43,564 nt of DNA from Candidatus Zapsychrus exili (GTDB lineage Bacteria > Omnitrophota > Gorgyraeia > Zapsychrales > Zapsychraceae): contig JAVCCJ010000058.1 of the NCBI GenBank assembly GCA_030765585.1, positions 1 through 43,564 on the forward strand. The letters are read 5' to 3'. The notes under the pieces were generated by a model. That model saw only the letters and a program-made list of their open reading frames with translations. It was not told the DNA's origin and made no database searches. Below are positions 1 through 8,299 of the stretch, in pieces. Made by a program: the position numbers and the translations under genes. Position 1 is the first letter of the stretch; the number at the start of each line of letters is the position of its first letter.

Positions 1-957
1 ACCTATTTTCTCTGCTGATTGGGCTACTTCATCTATTTTTGCTATACATGGATTTGCGTTTGGCTCAATTATATAAACCTTTCCTTCAGATGTCACTCTT
101 ATATCAAAGCGTAAATAGCTTTTAACATTAAGTGCTCTATACGCACGTTTACATATATCCTTAATTTCGTCAAAAACCCCATCAGCTAATTTTGAAGCAT
201 AAACACTTTTGATACCCCACTTGTCCCGATAGTTATCATCCCATTTAGCCTTATAAGTTGCAATACGAGAATCTTCTGGGAGCTCCCCAAACTTCATTTC
301 TCTTGGAGGCAACACAGTAAGCTTCTTATTTCCCATAACAGTAATATACAGCTCTCTTCCTTCGATATATTCTTCAGCTATCGCATCCATATTCATATTT
401 TCATGTATAAACTTTACTCTTTGTAAAAATGCATCTTCAGTCTCGACTATAGATGCCTGAGAAATTCCACGAGAAGCTTCTTCACATAATGGCTTTATTA
501 TAAGAGGCAATTTTAATTTCTTTGGTAACCAAAGTCTTCTTCCTCTATAAAAAGCATAAAAATTAGGAATTTTTATCTTATGGAAACTTAATATTTTTTT
601 TGTCAAACCCTTATTATTACAAACAAAAATGTTTTCTGAAGTTGCTCCGGTGTAAGGAATTTCCAGCATCTCTAAAAGCGCTGCTACATTCTTTTCAAAA
701 TAAGACCTATCATTAAATACTTCAGCTAAATTAAAAATTACATCAGGCCTATTTTCTTTTATTTCTTCGAACAAAGGATTAATTGTATTACATATACCCA
801 AAAGACTTATCTCATAGCCATTGCTCTTAAGAGCATCATATACATCATTTTCCGTATACATATTATCAGAATCAGCAAACTCTTCTTTATAATCATAGCC
901 ACGTGGCTTGTTATATGGACTGCTAAAAAGCATCAGAACTTTAAGTTTTTTACGCAT
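1..957 (-). CDS. ATP-grasp ligase, D-Ala-D-Ala ligase-like (C-terminus cut by window edge)
   Basis: The frame is open from an ATG at 957 to the window edge, giving 319 residues with the C-terminus missing. The protein starts MRKKLKVLMLFSSPYNKPRG and has the layout of the D-alanine-D-alanine ligase family: an N-terminal Rossmann-like part, a central ATP-grasp segment (LIIKPLCEEASRGIS, near residue 150) and a metal-binding strand, YIIEPNANPC, near residues 295-304. The family joins a carboxylate to an amine through an acyl-phosphate. Whether the substrate here is D-Ala or another amino acid cannot be read from the sequence. The start overlaps the 3' end of the zinc peptidase gene by 8 nt, so the two are translationally coupled. 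It is unlikely to be the cell-wall Ddl, because it is paired with a peptidase and not with mur genes. Confidence 0.8.
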   Translation of the reverse strand, partial: MRKKLKVLMLFSSPYNKPRGYDYKEEFADSDNMYTENDVYDALKSNGYEISLLGICNTINPLFEEIKENRPDVIFNLAEVFNDRSYFEKNVAALLEMLEIPYTGATSENIFVCNNKGLTKKILSFHKIKIPNFYAFYRGRRLWLPKKLKLPLIIKPLCEEASRGISQASIVETEDAFLQRVKFIHENMNMDAIAEEYIEGRELYITVMGNKKLTVLPPREMKFGELPEDSRIATYKAKWDDNYRDKWGIKSVYASKLADGVFDEIKDICKRAYRALNVKSYLRFDIRVTSEGKVYIIEPNANPCIAKIDEVAQSAEKIG

Positions 958-2014
958 CAATTTTACCTTTTTTCTTTTTCTTATCCCCTCTAAAACTTCC
1001 TGTATACAAATAATTCATAATCAAAGCAGATGTATACACCGACAAGTTCATCGCAATTACAAAATCATCTTGCACTGAAACAAGATTTAATTCTTTACTT
1101 CTTTTTTGTATATCTTTTAAAAAGTCATTTATTACATATTTTTTCTCTCCTGAATATTTTGAAACACTATTTAATACGCTTGTTCTATATTTCCTTATAA
1201 CATCCCTTGCTTTTATACTTTTCTTATTCTCTTTTGTTTGATCTGCAAAATTCTTTCTTAAAAAATCATCATGGAAATCTGGAAATTCTTCCTCCCAAGA
1301 ATGTCTCTTGCGCTTATAATGATTCTTTAATGTTGAACGTAGAGTTGATAAACTCCAATACTTATTGCTACTTTTAACCATGGTCTCTTTTTCACTTAGC
1401 TCATCCATCAGGGAATCAACGTATTTTATTTTTTTTAAAGCACCCCATCCCTTATAATGCATTCTCCAATCTAAATGAGGAGTAAGCCAAACAGCAAAAG
1501 TTTCAACAAAATCCTCATCAGGATGATATTGCGCATAGTAGCCATCTAAGTGTTGTACATAATTTTTACTATACGGTCTATATTTGTACGTGTCCTTATA
1601 TTCTTTATCTGACGGACCAAAAAGTCTTTGCCATATTTTTCTTTTATGGAGCTTATATGCATGAGAAATAGCATGACCTGCTTCATGTCTTAAAAGTTTC
1701 ATGCACCATTGTTTTATTCCGCCTTCTACTTCTAACATAAACTTCTTCTCAAGCTTCATAAGAGATGGATGTGCCAAATAAAATGGAATACCTATGCATG
1801 TTTCACCCTCTGGAGTCAGCCATTCATCCGCCAAATAACATTTTGGCCTAAAAGATATGCCCTTATTTTCCAGTTCTTTATATAATTCATCTATACATTC
1901 CTCTAGCCACGTACCTTCTATTCTTATTGGAAGATCGCATATGCGAAGATCTAACAATTCTTCTTCTAATATTATATCTAAATTAATTTTATTTTTTTTT
2001 GCTTTTAAAATCAT
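950..2014 (-). CDS. putative zinc-binding metallopeptidase
   Basis: This 354-residue protein has no signal peptide or membrane segment, so it is probably cytoplasmic. Residues 109-114 read RHEAGH, an HExxH-type zinc site (H110, E111, H114). Acidic residues E167 and E171 in DEDFVETFAVWL are candidates for the third ligand, as in gluzincin-like peptidases. The Lys-rich C-terminal third (residues about 215-350) has no domain I recognise. The gene lies directly upstream of, and overlaps, an ATP-grasp ligase. Families pairing a putative zinc peptidase with ATP-grasp peptide ligases are known from comparative genomics of amidoligase clusters, so a role in making and trimming a small peptide or peptide tag is a reasonable inference. 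The zinc-peptidase assignment is fairly firm; the substrate is unknown. Confidence 0.7.
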   Translation of the reverse strand: MILKAKKNKINLDIILEEELLDLRICDLPIRIEGTWLEECIDELYKELENKGISFRPKCYLADEWLTPEGETCIGIPFYLAHPSLMKLEKKFMLEVEGGIKQWCMKLLRHEAGHAISHAYKLHKRKIWQRLFGPSDKEYKDTYKYRPYSKNYVQHLDGYYAQYHPDEDFVETFAVWLTPHLDWRMHYKGWGALKKIKYVDSLMDELSEKETMVKSSNKYWSLSTLRSTLKNHYKRKRHSWEEEFPDFHDDFLRKNFADQTKENKKSIKARDVIRKYRTSVLNSVSKYSGEKKYVINDFLKDIQKRSKELNLVSVQDDFVIAMNLSVYTSALIMNYLYTGSFRGDKKKKKGKIDA

Positions 2015-2103
2015 TTTACTTTTTCTTTTAAAACCTTTTTATAATCACCTGTCCTATTACAGACAATACCGTAATCGCAATAAAATGTTCCAAATTTTGA
2101 CAT
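2011..2103 (-). pseudogene. short ORF or 3' remnant coupled to the metallopeptidase gene
   Basis: An open frame runs from just after a stop at 2169-2167 to a TGA at 2013-2011, overlapping the peptidase start as ATGA. From the only ATG (2103) it encodes 30 residues, MSKFGTFYCDYGIVCNRTGD and ten more. The frame stays open upstream for another 21 codons (ending ...NASCAIKF) without an ATG, GTG or TTG. The composition looks like real protein (Cys, Tyr, Gly pattern) rather than random AT-rich sequence. It may be the C-terminal stub of a decayed gene that once headed the peptidase/ligase cassette, or a tiny real gene. I do not recognise the family. Confidence 0.35.
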
Positions 2104-2247
2104 AAATTTAATAGCACAACTTGCATTTTCAACAACTAAATCATATTTTTCTAGCTTTAAATATATTTAAGGAAAAGAATAATAATTGATTTCTTATTCG
2201 TAATTAATTAAATCAAAAAATAATATCAGGAAGGAATTTAATTTTTT

Positions 2248-2763
2248 TTAGTATAAATAACTTTCTAACTGAGACCAGGTCTTTTTACCGACAATACCAT
2301 CGCTTTTAAGCCCATGATCACTTTGAAAATCTTTTATAGCCTGCTTAGTTTGTGTTCCGATATTTCCGTCTATTGTTCCATAATAATATCCTGCATTTTG
2401 CAATGCTTTTTGAATATCTTTAAGACTAGCCGTAACAAGAACAATGCCTTTCTTTGTTGGCTCTTTCTTGAAGCTTTCGTAAGAAGTCGATACCTCTACA
2501 ACTGTTGGTTTTTCAATAGAAACTTTATCTTTTTTAGGTAACTCTTCTTTTTTGCTAACACCAGCTTTAACTCTAAGTTCTTCAACAATATCTTTCAACT
2601 CATCTATTTCTCTATCTTTCTCTTGAAGCTCACCTTCTATCGCAACAATCCTTCTCTGTATCTTAGGCAAATAATAAACGCTCTCCGCATTTTGCTGTGT
2701 AGTAGTAAAGCAACCCGAAAAAGACAACACAATGATAAAACATAAAAATAATCTCAAAAACAC
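2248..2763 (-). CDS. lipoprotein with C-terminal peptidoglycan-binding domain
   Basis: This 171-residue protein starts with a lipoprotein signal peptide, MFLRLFLCFIIVLSFSGC, with lipobox LSFSGC and lipidated Cys18. Residues about 35-70 are a charged heptad-like coiled coil (VEELRVKAGVSKKEE region), followed by a Lys/Glu/Val-rich linker. The C-terminal 65 residues match a PG_binding_1 fold: IQKALQNAGYYYGTIDGNIG, then TQTKQAIKDFQSDHGLKSDG and IVGKKTW. It is probably an envelope lipoprotein tethering a membrane to the cell wall. It is the second gene of a two-lipoprotein unit, 11 nt after the upstream lipoprotein gene. Confidence 0.8.
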   Translation of the reverse strand: MFLRLFLCFIIVLSFSGCFTTTQQNAESVYYLPKIQRRIVAIEGELQEKDREIDELKDIVEELRVKAGVSKKEELPKKDKVSIEKPTVVEVSTSYESFKKEPTKKGIVLVTASLKDIQKALQNAGYYYGTIDGNIGTQTKQAIKDFQSDHGLKSDGIVGKKTWSQLESYLY

Positions 2764-2774
2764 CCATACCTCCT

Positions 2775-3473
2775 CTATTCTAAATCTTTGACTTTCATAA
2801 GCTCAATTAAAATTTTTTCTATTATATTTGGATACCTTTTGTGAAACATTTCTATACCTTCTTTTTCTTCATCAAGTATTTCTATAACATATTCAAAACC
2901 AGGTCTTATAACAGGGACACCTCCGAGTTTTATTTTTTCTTTAGTGCCTAAGACATTTAAAGTTCCTATATATGTAATTTTATTTGGTGTAACCTTAAAA
3001 CCTACATCAATAAGCTCTGTGGCCATTGTTGATCCAATAGGAATCGAAATAGATGAAATGCTATATTCTCCTACTGGAAGCTCTACATAAAAATATCCAG
3101 GCTTAACGGTTTTTACATCCCAAGGGAATGGTGTCTCTTTTTCTTTATCTCCCCCTATGTAAAGTTGAAATCTTTTTTTTTCATCTTCTGTATTTTGAAA
3201 AAGCAACTTAACAAAACTCGCTTTTAATACTCCTTGAAAATTAGTCTTACCAAAAACAATTCCTCTTTGTTCTTTGTATTCCTCTATTTTTTCATCTTTG
3301 ACATTTTCAAGTTCAGCGGAAGCTTGCACCTCTTCCTTATCTAGTTTAATGTTTTTTTGATCTTCTTCAATTATAGATTCCTGAACAACTTTATAGGCAG
3401 GAGTTGTTTTATTCAAAGAAGCGCAACCAGATATAAATACAAGTACAACTAAGAATATTAGAGTTCTTTTCAT
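2775..3473 (-). CDS. lipoprotein of unknown function
   Basis: This 232-residue protein begins MKRTLIFLVVLVFISGCASL, a textbook lipoprotein signal with Cys17. A charged linker (residues about 30-70) leads to a beta-rich domain with GYFYVELPVGEYSISSISIP near residues 127-146. That segment resembles the carboxypeptidase-regulatory or DUF2846-like beta-sandwich pattern often seen in small envelope lipoproteins. I do not recognise a specific family. The gene lies 11 nt upstream of the peptidoglycan-binding lipoprotein and is probably co-transcribed with it, suggesting a shared envelope role. Confidence 0.65.
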   Translation of the reverse strand: MKRTLIFLVVLVFISGCASLNKTTPAYKVVQESIIEEDQKNIKLDKEEVQASAELENVKDEKIEEYKEQRGIVFGKTNFQGVLKASFVKLLFQNTEDEKKRFQLYIGGDKEKETPFPWDVKTVKPGYFYVELPVGEYSISSISIPIGSTMATELIDVGFKVTPNKITYIGTLNVLGTKEKIKLGGVPVIRPGFEYVIEILDEEKEGIEMFHKRYPNIIEKILIELMKVKDLE

Positions 3474-3608
3474 AATTATAAAAATTAAATTTATCTTAAT
3501 AGAAAGATATATATTATTAGGATTTAGCTAAAAAATAGAAATATTAAATTTTAAGCTTATTTAGCTTAACAAATAAGAGGGTGTTTTTGCAAGCAAATTA
3601 AATAAAAA

Positions 3609-3641
3609 AATGGCGTAAGGTTTATCAAGCCTTACGCCATT
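3609..3641 (-). terminator. Rho-independent terminator
   Basis: A perfect 12-bp inverted repeat (AATGGCGTAAGG at 3609-3620, CCTTACGCCATT at 3630-3641) has a 9-nt loop. Read on the minus strand it is followed by an uninterrupted T-run (reverse complement of 3601-3610). It lies just downstream of the small gene ending at 3672 and separates it from the lipoprotein pair. Confidence 0.85.
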
Positions 3642-3671
3642 CATAAGTAAACGCGCTTAAAGCGCATCTAC

Positions 3672-4025
3672 TCAAGTCAGAATCGCTGACTTTTTGGGGG
3701 AGAAGATATTCTTTTTCCAGAAAATCTGTATATTTAAAGTGTGCTGAAAGCTCACATTTAAAACCACTCTATTGTGTGTCATATAGAAATCCCCTACGCA
3801 ACGTAAATTAACTCTTTCTATTTGCTTTTTTGTATCAAATGACTTTGTTATATATATTTGAGGTGTATCCGTTTGTCCCTCTATCTTCTTTGTTTCAGAT
3901 ACATTGTATAAAAACCCCTTACGAACATGAGTAATGCACTCTTTATCTTCCATTTTCTGGATTATAGAAAGCTCTTTTGTTCCTTTTTCATAATTTTTCT
4001 TTTTTCTAAATATTACTCTTTTCAT
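3672..4025 (-). CDS. hypothetical protein, single-gene transcript
   Basis: The preferred start is the ATG at 4025, preceded by AGGGG 9 nt upstream; an in-frame ATG at 4073 would lie upstream of the predicted transcription start. The 117-residue product begins MKRVIFRKKKNYEKG and is basic, with no signal peptide or membrane helix. The middle contains a beta-like ITHVRKGFLYNVSETKKIEG segment. I recognise no family. The last 20 codons contain a small hairpin. A promoter-like pair at 4064-4091 and a terminator at 3609-3641 bracket it, which argues that it is a real, separately controlled gene despite the lack of homology. Codon use is like its neighbours. Confidence 0.45.
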   Translation of the reverse strand: MKRVIFRKKKNYEKGTKELSIIQKMEDKECITHVRKGFLYNVSETKKIEGQTDTPQIYITKSFDTKKQIERVNLRCVGDFYMTHNRVVLNVSFQHTLNIQIFWKKNIFSPKKSAILT

Positions 4026-4063
4026 CTCTTTATCCCCTGTGTTTATTATCTCTTTATAGTAAA

Positions 4064-4091
4064 AGTATATCATCTGTCACTCCCCTAACAA
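4064..4091 (-). promoter_or_regulatory. sigma70-type promoter for the 3672-4025 gene
   Basis: On the minus strand TTGTTA (4086-4091), a 16-bp spacer and TATACT (4064-4069) lie about 40 bp upstream of the ATG at 4025. The position supports the shorter start codon choice for this gene. Confidence 0.6.
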
Positions 4092-4224
4092 GACGATACG
4101 GCGTATAATAGGAAACCGCTTTCTTTATAAAGTCTCCGACGATAAACTAAAGAGTTGGATATAAAGCTTAAATAAAAAGATTCTATTTTAAACTAACAAA
4201 AGGTAAGAATTTGGGACATCTAGA

Positions 4225-4869
4225 CTAGCTTTTAGAAGGATTCTGACCTCTTTTTCTCCTAAAATGAAGAGGTACTCGAGGTTCTTCTTTGGCAAGAAGC
4301 CTCTTTATATTAGCTTTATGTCGTATTACTACAAATACGCAAAAAGCAACACCAAGCAATTCTATTTGAAAAGGCTGGTCTGTTAAAAGCATGTAGATTG
4401 GCAGAGATATAGCAGCTATTATTGAAGAAAATGACACAAATCTCGTAATAAGAAAGATTGTTATCCAGGTAAGCAATGTAAGTCCCAAAACAGGCCTTAT
4501 TGTTGAAACTTTTATCGTAAGACCTATAAGTACTCCTAAACTTGTAGCAACGCCTTTTCCGCCCTTAAATTGAAGAAAACATGTCCAATTGTGACCAATT
4601 ACAACAAATATAGCCGCTATTATGCGCATAATTACCTGAGGAATGCCTAAAATATCGGGAATAAGAGCAACAACAAATACGCCCTTAAATATGTCCAGCA
4701 AAAGAACAATTGAACCTGGCCCTTTCCCTAGCACTCTAAAAACATTTGTTGCTCCTATGTTACCAGAGCCATGCTGACGTATATCGATATTTTTATACAT
4801 TTTGCCAAAAATATACGCACTAGGAATAGAACCTATTAAATAGCTTAAAATTATATTAAAGACAATCAC
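4225..4869 (-). CDS. plsY: glycerol-3-phosphate acyltransferase PlsY
   Basis: This 214-residue integral membrane protein (about five to seven hydrophobic segments) carries the PlsY signatures HGSGNIGATNVFRVLGKGPG (residues about 33-52) and GHNWTCFLQFKGGKGVATS (about 92-110). PlsY transfers an acyl group from acyl-phosphate to glycerol-3-phosphate, the first step of phospholipid synthesis in most bacteria. The start is a GTG at 4869 with GGAGG six bases upstream; it overlaps the pgsA stop by 4 nt (GTGA). The C-terminal tail (about 20 residues, basic) extends slightly past the usual end. It is the last gene of the long minus-strand run, with pgsA just upstream. Confidence 0.95.
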   Translation of the reverse strand: MIVFNIILSYLIGSIPSAYIFGKMYKNIDIRQHGSGNIGATNVFRVLGKGPGSIVLLLDIFKGVFVVALIPDILGIPQVIMRIIAAIFVVIGHNWTCFLQFKGGKGVATSLGVLIGLTIKVSTIRPVLGLTLLTWITIFLITRFVSFSSIIAAISLPIYMLLTDQPFQIELLGVAFCVFVVIRHKANIKRLLAKEEPRVPLHFRRKRGQNPSKS

Positions 4870-5432
4870 AATCTTCCTCCAGCGTTAATCAATTTAATGC
4901 CCTTTCTAATATAATCAATTCCAGATATAACTATAAAAAACAACATAACATACCAAACTACAAAAGAAAAAGACCATTGAAGTAATATGCTTATAATAGC
5001 CAATATTTCTACAAATGTTGTTGCCTTGCCCCAAATTGTTGGCTCAACCTCTAATCTGCCATTTACCACATAAAGTATCATTGCTCCAAGTATGAGTATT
5101 ATGTCTCTGCTTATTACTGCAATCACAACCCAACCAGGAAATCTTATAACATCAGCCCAAAAATTACCTTTATAGAAAAGACATACAAAAGCGCTTATCA
5201 AAAGAAATTTATCTGCTAAAGGATCTAAAATTGCTCCTGCTTTTGTCTTTTGGTTTCTTGTTCTTGCAATATATCCATCAAAGACATCCGAAATTACTGC
5301 AAATAAGAAAACTCCCAACGACACAAAACGTAAAAAATCATTTTGTTTAGAATAATAAAGAACAGTTCCTATAAAAATAGGCACTGCAATAATTCTTGCA
5401 ATTGTAATTTTATTAGCAAAATTTAATGACAC
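4866..5432 (-). CDS. pgsA: CDP-diacylglycerol-glycerol-3-phosphate phosphatidyltransferase
   Basis: The protein has the CDP-alcohol phosphatidyltransferase motif in DVFDGYIARTRNQ followed by GAILDPLADK (D..DG..AR....G...D...D, residues about 54-80), in a membrane protein with several helices. It fits PgsA, which makes phosphatidylglycerophosphate from CDP-diacylglycerol. I chose the GTG at 5432 (188 residues, MSLNFANKITIARI): it follows GGAGG and overlaps the preceding stop by one base, whereas the ATG at 5447 has no usable ribosome binding site. It sits directly upstream of plsY, so the two form a phospholipid pair. A different CDP-alcohol transferase cannot be fully excluded. Confidence 0.88.
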   Translation of the reverse strand: MSLNFANKITIARIIAVPIFIGTVLYYSKQNDFLRFVSLGVFLFAVISDVFDGYIARTRNQKTKAGAILDPLADKFLLISAFVCLFYKGNFWADVIRFPGWVVIAVISRDIILILGAMILYVVNGRLEVEPTIWGKATTFVEILAIISILLQWSFSFVVWYVMLFFIVISGIDYIRKGIKLINAGGRL

Positions 5433-5800
5433 TAATCCTCCACCCATTCCAATCTAACACCTGTATCTGGGCAAATCTCTAAATGAGAAGCATAACGCTT
5501 ACCTGTAGCCGGAGAATACTTAAAACGTAACACTTGTCCATCTTTAGAATTTGTAATTGACTCTATCGCAGATTTTGCCTGCTCATCGTTTCTGACATCG
5601 CTTGCTATTTTTCTTAATTCTTCATCATCTACTACGTCTCCCTTTAACGCTTCTGCTACAGACAAAAGAGCAGTCGAGACATCTTCTGCTGTTTCTTCAT
5701 CACTTCTATTTATAATGGATGTTTTATTATTTTTTACAGAAGCTGTTTGGCATCCGATAAAACAAAAAATAATAAGGAAGAAAAAAAATGCTTTTTTCAT
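5432..5800 (-). CDS. small lipoprotein
   Basis: The protein starts MKKAFFFFLIIFCFIGCQTA with a lipobox (CFIGC, Cys17) when begun at the ATG at 5800; an upstream in-frame TTG at 5812 overlaps the lepB stop and is a possible alternative. The mature part is about 105 residues and acidic, with a helical, Asp/Glu-rich middle. It ends in a compact segment, KYSPATGKRYASHLEICPDT followed by GVRLEWVED. The single Cys in that tail and its Tyr/His content could suggest a small binding domain, but I recognise no family. It lies between lepB and pgsA and is probably co-transcribed with them. Confidence 0.6.
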   Translation of the reverse strand: MKKAFFFFLIIFCFIGCQTASVKNNKTSIINRSDEETAEDVSTALLSVAEALKGDVVDDEELRKIASDVRNDEQAKSAIESITNSKDGQVLRFKYSPATGKRYASHLEICPDTGVRLEWVED

Positions 5801-5808
5801 AGAATGTT

Positions 5809-6393
5809 TCAATGAAGTGTTTTTATTCTATTAGGTGGCCAGTAGATAAATTCAGCACAGCCAACAATATTTTTAATAGGAACAAATCCCCAATACCTGC
5901 TATCATGACTTGATGCACTATTATCTCCTAAAACAAACACGTATCCTTCTGGTACCATCACTTTATTTCTTGCTAAGCCGTATTGACCTCGGTTGTAATA
6001 ATATATATCTTTTATTTTTGAATTTAATATAAGCTCACCGTCAATATATATATCACCATTTCTTATTTCAACAGTTTCGTTTTCAAACGCTATCAATCTT
6101 TTTATGAAGTCTTTCTTTGGGTCATCAGGAAATTCAAATACAATTATATCGCCTCTTTTCGGCTCTGAAAATCCTAAGATACGCTTTCTTGTGATAGGGA
6201 TATTCGGTCCATATCTGAGCTTATTAACCATAAGCCTGTCTCCCTCAATCAAAATTGTGCGCATTGATCCGCTTGGTATTTTAAAAGCCTGAATAAAAAA
6301 CGTACGAATAAACATAGCTAGCACAAATGCTATTAAAATAGACTCCGCCCATTCACGTATTGCTGGTTTATTTTTTTCTATCCAATTTCTCAT
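5809..6393 (-). CDS. lepB: signal peptidase I
   Basis: Signal peptidase I cleaves signal peptides outside the cytoplasmic membrane using a Ser/Lys dyad. The start chosen is the ATG at 6393 (MRNWIEKNKPAIREWAESIL), giving 194 residues with one N-terminal membrane anchor, a size typical of the family; the longer frame would run into lepA. The catalytic Ser lies in KIPSGSMRTIL and the Lys in GDRLMVNKLRYG. Later boxes PKRGDIIVFEFP, DFIKRLIAFENE and FVLGDNSASSHDSRYWGFV are present. It sits between lepA and a small lipoprotein gene; lepA-lepB linkage is common in bacteria. Confidence 0.95.
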   Translation of the reverse strand: MRNWIEKNKPAIREWAESILIAFVLAMFIRTFFIQAFKIPSGSMRTILIEGDRLMVNKLRYGPNIPITRKRILGFSEPKRGDIIVFEFPDDPKKDFIKRLIAFENETVEIRNGDIYIDGELILNSKIKDIYYYNRGQYGLARNKVMVPEGYVFVLGDNSASSHDSRYWGFVPIKNIVGCAEFIYWPPNRIKTLH

Positions 6394-6445
6394 ATTTAAA
6401 TTATAAATTAAAGTCCACGTTTTACAAACAAACTTTATTTTTTGT

Positions 6446-8236
6446 TTAAAGTTTAAGTGCTGCTGAAAAAGCTTCCTGCGGTATTTCAACATTACCTATT
6501 TGTTTTAATTTTTTCTTACCTTCTTTTTGTTTTTCCCATAGCTTTCTTTTTCTCGTAATATCTCCACCATAACATTTAGCTGTTACGTTTTTGCCAACTG
6601 ACTTTACTCTAGCACTTGATATAATGCGACCGTCGCATGTTGCTTGTATTCGTATTTCAAATAATTGTTGTGGAATAAGCTCTTTAAGCTTTGTAACTAA
6701 TGCTAATCCCTTTTCGTATGCATTATCTTTATGTATTAAAAAAGAAAACGCATCACAAACCTTATCATTAATTAAGATATCAAGCTTGGATATCTTAGTT
6801 GGTAAATATCCTTTAAATTTATAATCTATAGAACCATATCCGCGAGTTATTGATTTTACCGTATCATTAAAATCAACGATAACCTCAGAAAGCGGAATAT
6901 CAAAAATGATTTTCATTCTATCTGACACATATTCACTTGATACAAATATCCCTCTTTTTCTTTTACTTAATTCCATTACTCCATCCATATGCTCGACAGG
7001 AGTGAATATTGATACGGTCAGATACGGCTCTTTGGCTTCTTTTATAATAGAACCATCTGGCAGTTCTGCAGGATTTTCTAAATCTATAATTTCGCCATCT
7101 TTTTTCTCTATCTGAAACCGAACATTAGGCGTAGTTAGAATAAGATTTAAATCATATTCTCTCTGCAAACGTTCTTGCACTATATCCATATGAAGCAAAC
7201 CTAAAAAGCCACACCTAAAACCATTACCAAAAGATTGGGATGTCTCTGGTTCAAAAACAAAACTAGGATCACTCAAACGTAATTTATCAATTGCTTCTCT
7301 TAAGTCCATAAAATCTTTTGTATTAACAGGATAAACTCCGCAAAATACAAGAGGATTTAAACGCCTATATCCTTCTAGCGGCGCGTGACAAGGCCTTGCG
7401 CTTTCGGTAATAGTATCTCCGACTCTAATTTCTTTTGGTTCATGAATATTGCATGTTATGTATCCTACTTCTCCAGCTGTCAGCTGTTTTACTTTAATTG
7501 CTTCAGGAGCAAAAATACCAATCTCTTCGACATTATGCTCTTTATTCATATGCATCATTTTTATTCGAGTATTTCCTTTTATCGTACCATTAACAATACG
7601 AACATAAACTATAATACCTTTATATATATCATATTTCATATCAAAAATAAGGGCGGAAAGTGGCTCATTGTCATCACCTTCTGGATACGGCATAAACTTT
7701 ACAACTTTTTCAAATAATTCTTTTATTCCAATGCCTTCCTTTGCAGATACGCATTGTATATCTTGGTCATCAAAATTTAACATCTCCATCAATTGAAGCT
7801 TGGCATGATCTAAATCAATAGTCGATATATCAATTTTATTTAAAACAGGTAAGATTTCTAAATTATTATCAATTGCTAAATAAAAATTAGCAACTGTTTG
7901 TGACTCTACTCCCTGAGAAGAATCTACAACCAACAAAGCACCCTCACAAGCTCTTAAAGACTTTTCTACCTCATAAGAAAAGTCAACATGACCTGGAGTA
8001 TCAATCAAATTAAATAAATATTCTTTGCCATCATCAGCTTTATATTTAAGACGAACAGCAGAAGCTTTAATGGTAATACCGCGCTCACGCTCTAAATCCA
8101 TATCATCTAAAAGTTGATTCTTAAATTTTCTCTCATCAATTGCTCCTGCAAAAAGCAAAAACCTATCAGCCAAAGTAGACTTGCCATGATCAATATGGGC
8201 AATTATAGAAAAGTTTCTAATTAATTTTTTATCCAT
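6446..8236 (-). CDS. lepA: elongation factor 4 (LepA) GTPase
   Basis: This 596-residue protein is essentially full family length. G motifs are present in order: AHIDHGKSTLADRFL (G1, residues about 13-27), ERERGITIKAS (G2), DTPGHVDF (G3) and NKIDIST (G4). The LepA-specific C-terminal domain is present, with KCYGGDITRKRKLWEKQKEG near residues 556-575. EF4 acts on stalled or back-slipped ribosomes. It is downstream of cmk with a 63-nt gap and upstream of lepB. Confidence 0.97.
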   Translation of the reverse strand: MDKKLIRNFSIIAHIDHGKSTLADRFLLFAGAIDERKFKNQLLDDMDLERERGITIKASAVRLKYKADDGKEYLFNLIDTPGHVDFSYEVEKSLRACEGALLVVDSSQGVESQTVANFYLAIDNNLEILPVLNKIDISTIDLDHAKLQLMEMLNFDDQDIQCVSAKEGIGIKELFEKVVKFMPYPEGDDNEPLSALIFDMKYDIYKGIIVYVRIVNGTIKGNTRIKMMHMNKEHNVEEIGIFAPEAIKVKQLTAGEVGYITCNIHEPKEIRVGDTITESARPCHAPLEGYRRLNPLVFCGVYPVNTKDFMDLREAIDKLRLSDPSFVFEPETSQSFGNGFRCGFLGLLHMDIVQERLQREYDLNLILTTPNVRFQIEKKDGEIIDLENPAELPDGSIIKEAKEPYLTVSIFTPVEHMDGVMELSKRKRGIFVSSEYVSDRMKIIFDIPLSEVIVDFNDTVKSITRGYGSIDYKFKGYLPTKISKLDILINDKVCDAFSFLIHKDNAYEKGLALVTKLKELIPQQLFEIRIQATCDGRIISSARVKSVGKNVTAKCYGGDITRKRKLWEKQKEGKKKLKQIGNVEIPQEAFSAALKL

Positions 8237-8299
8237 TTTATTAAAAAAATAAGATAGAGATTACCTCTACTCTCTACCCTCTATTTTTATCCTCTATAT

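Noticed and set aside
1857-2105. Plus-strand open frame over the metallopeptidase start
   Set aside because: Low-complexity Ser/Asn-rich translation opposite a well-supported gene; a shadow frame.
3676-3695. GTCAG-CTGAC hairpin followed by TTTTT on the plus strand
   Set aside because: It lies in the coding end of a minus-strand gene, no plus-strand transcript is expected there, and the stem is only 5 bp.
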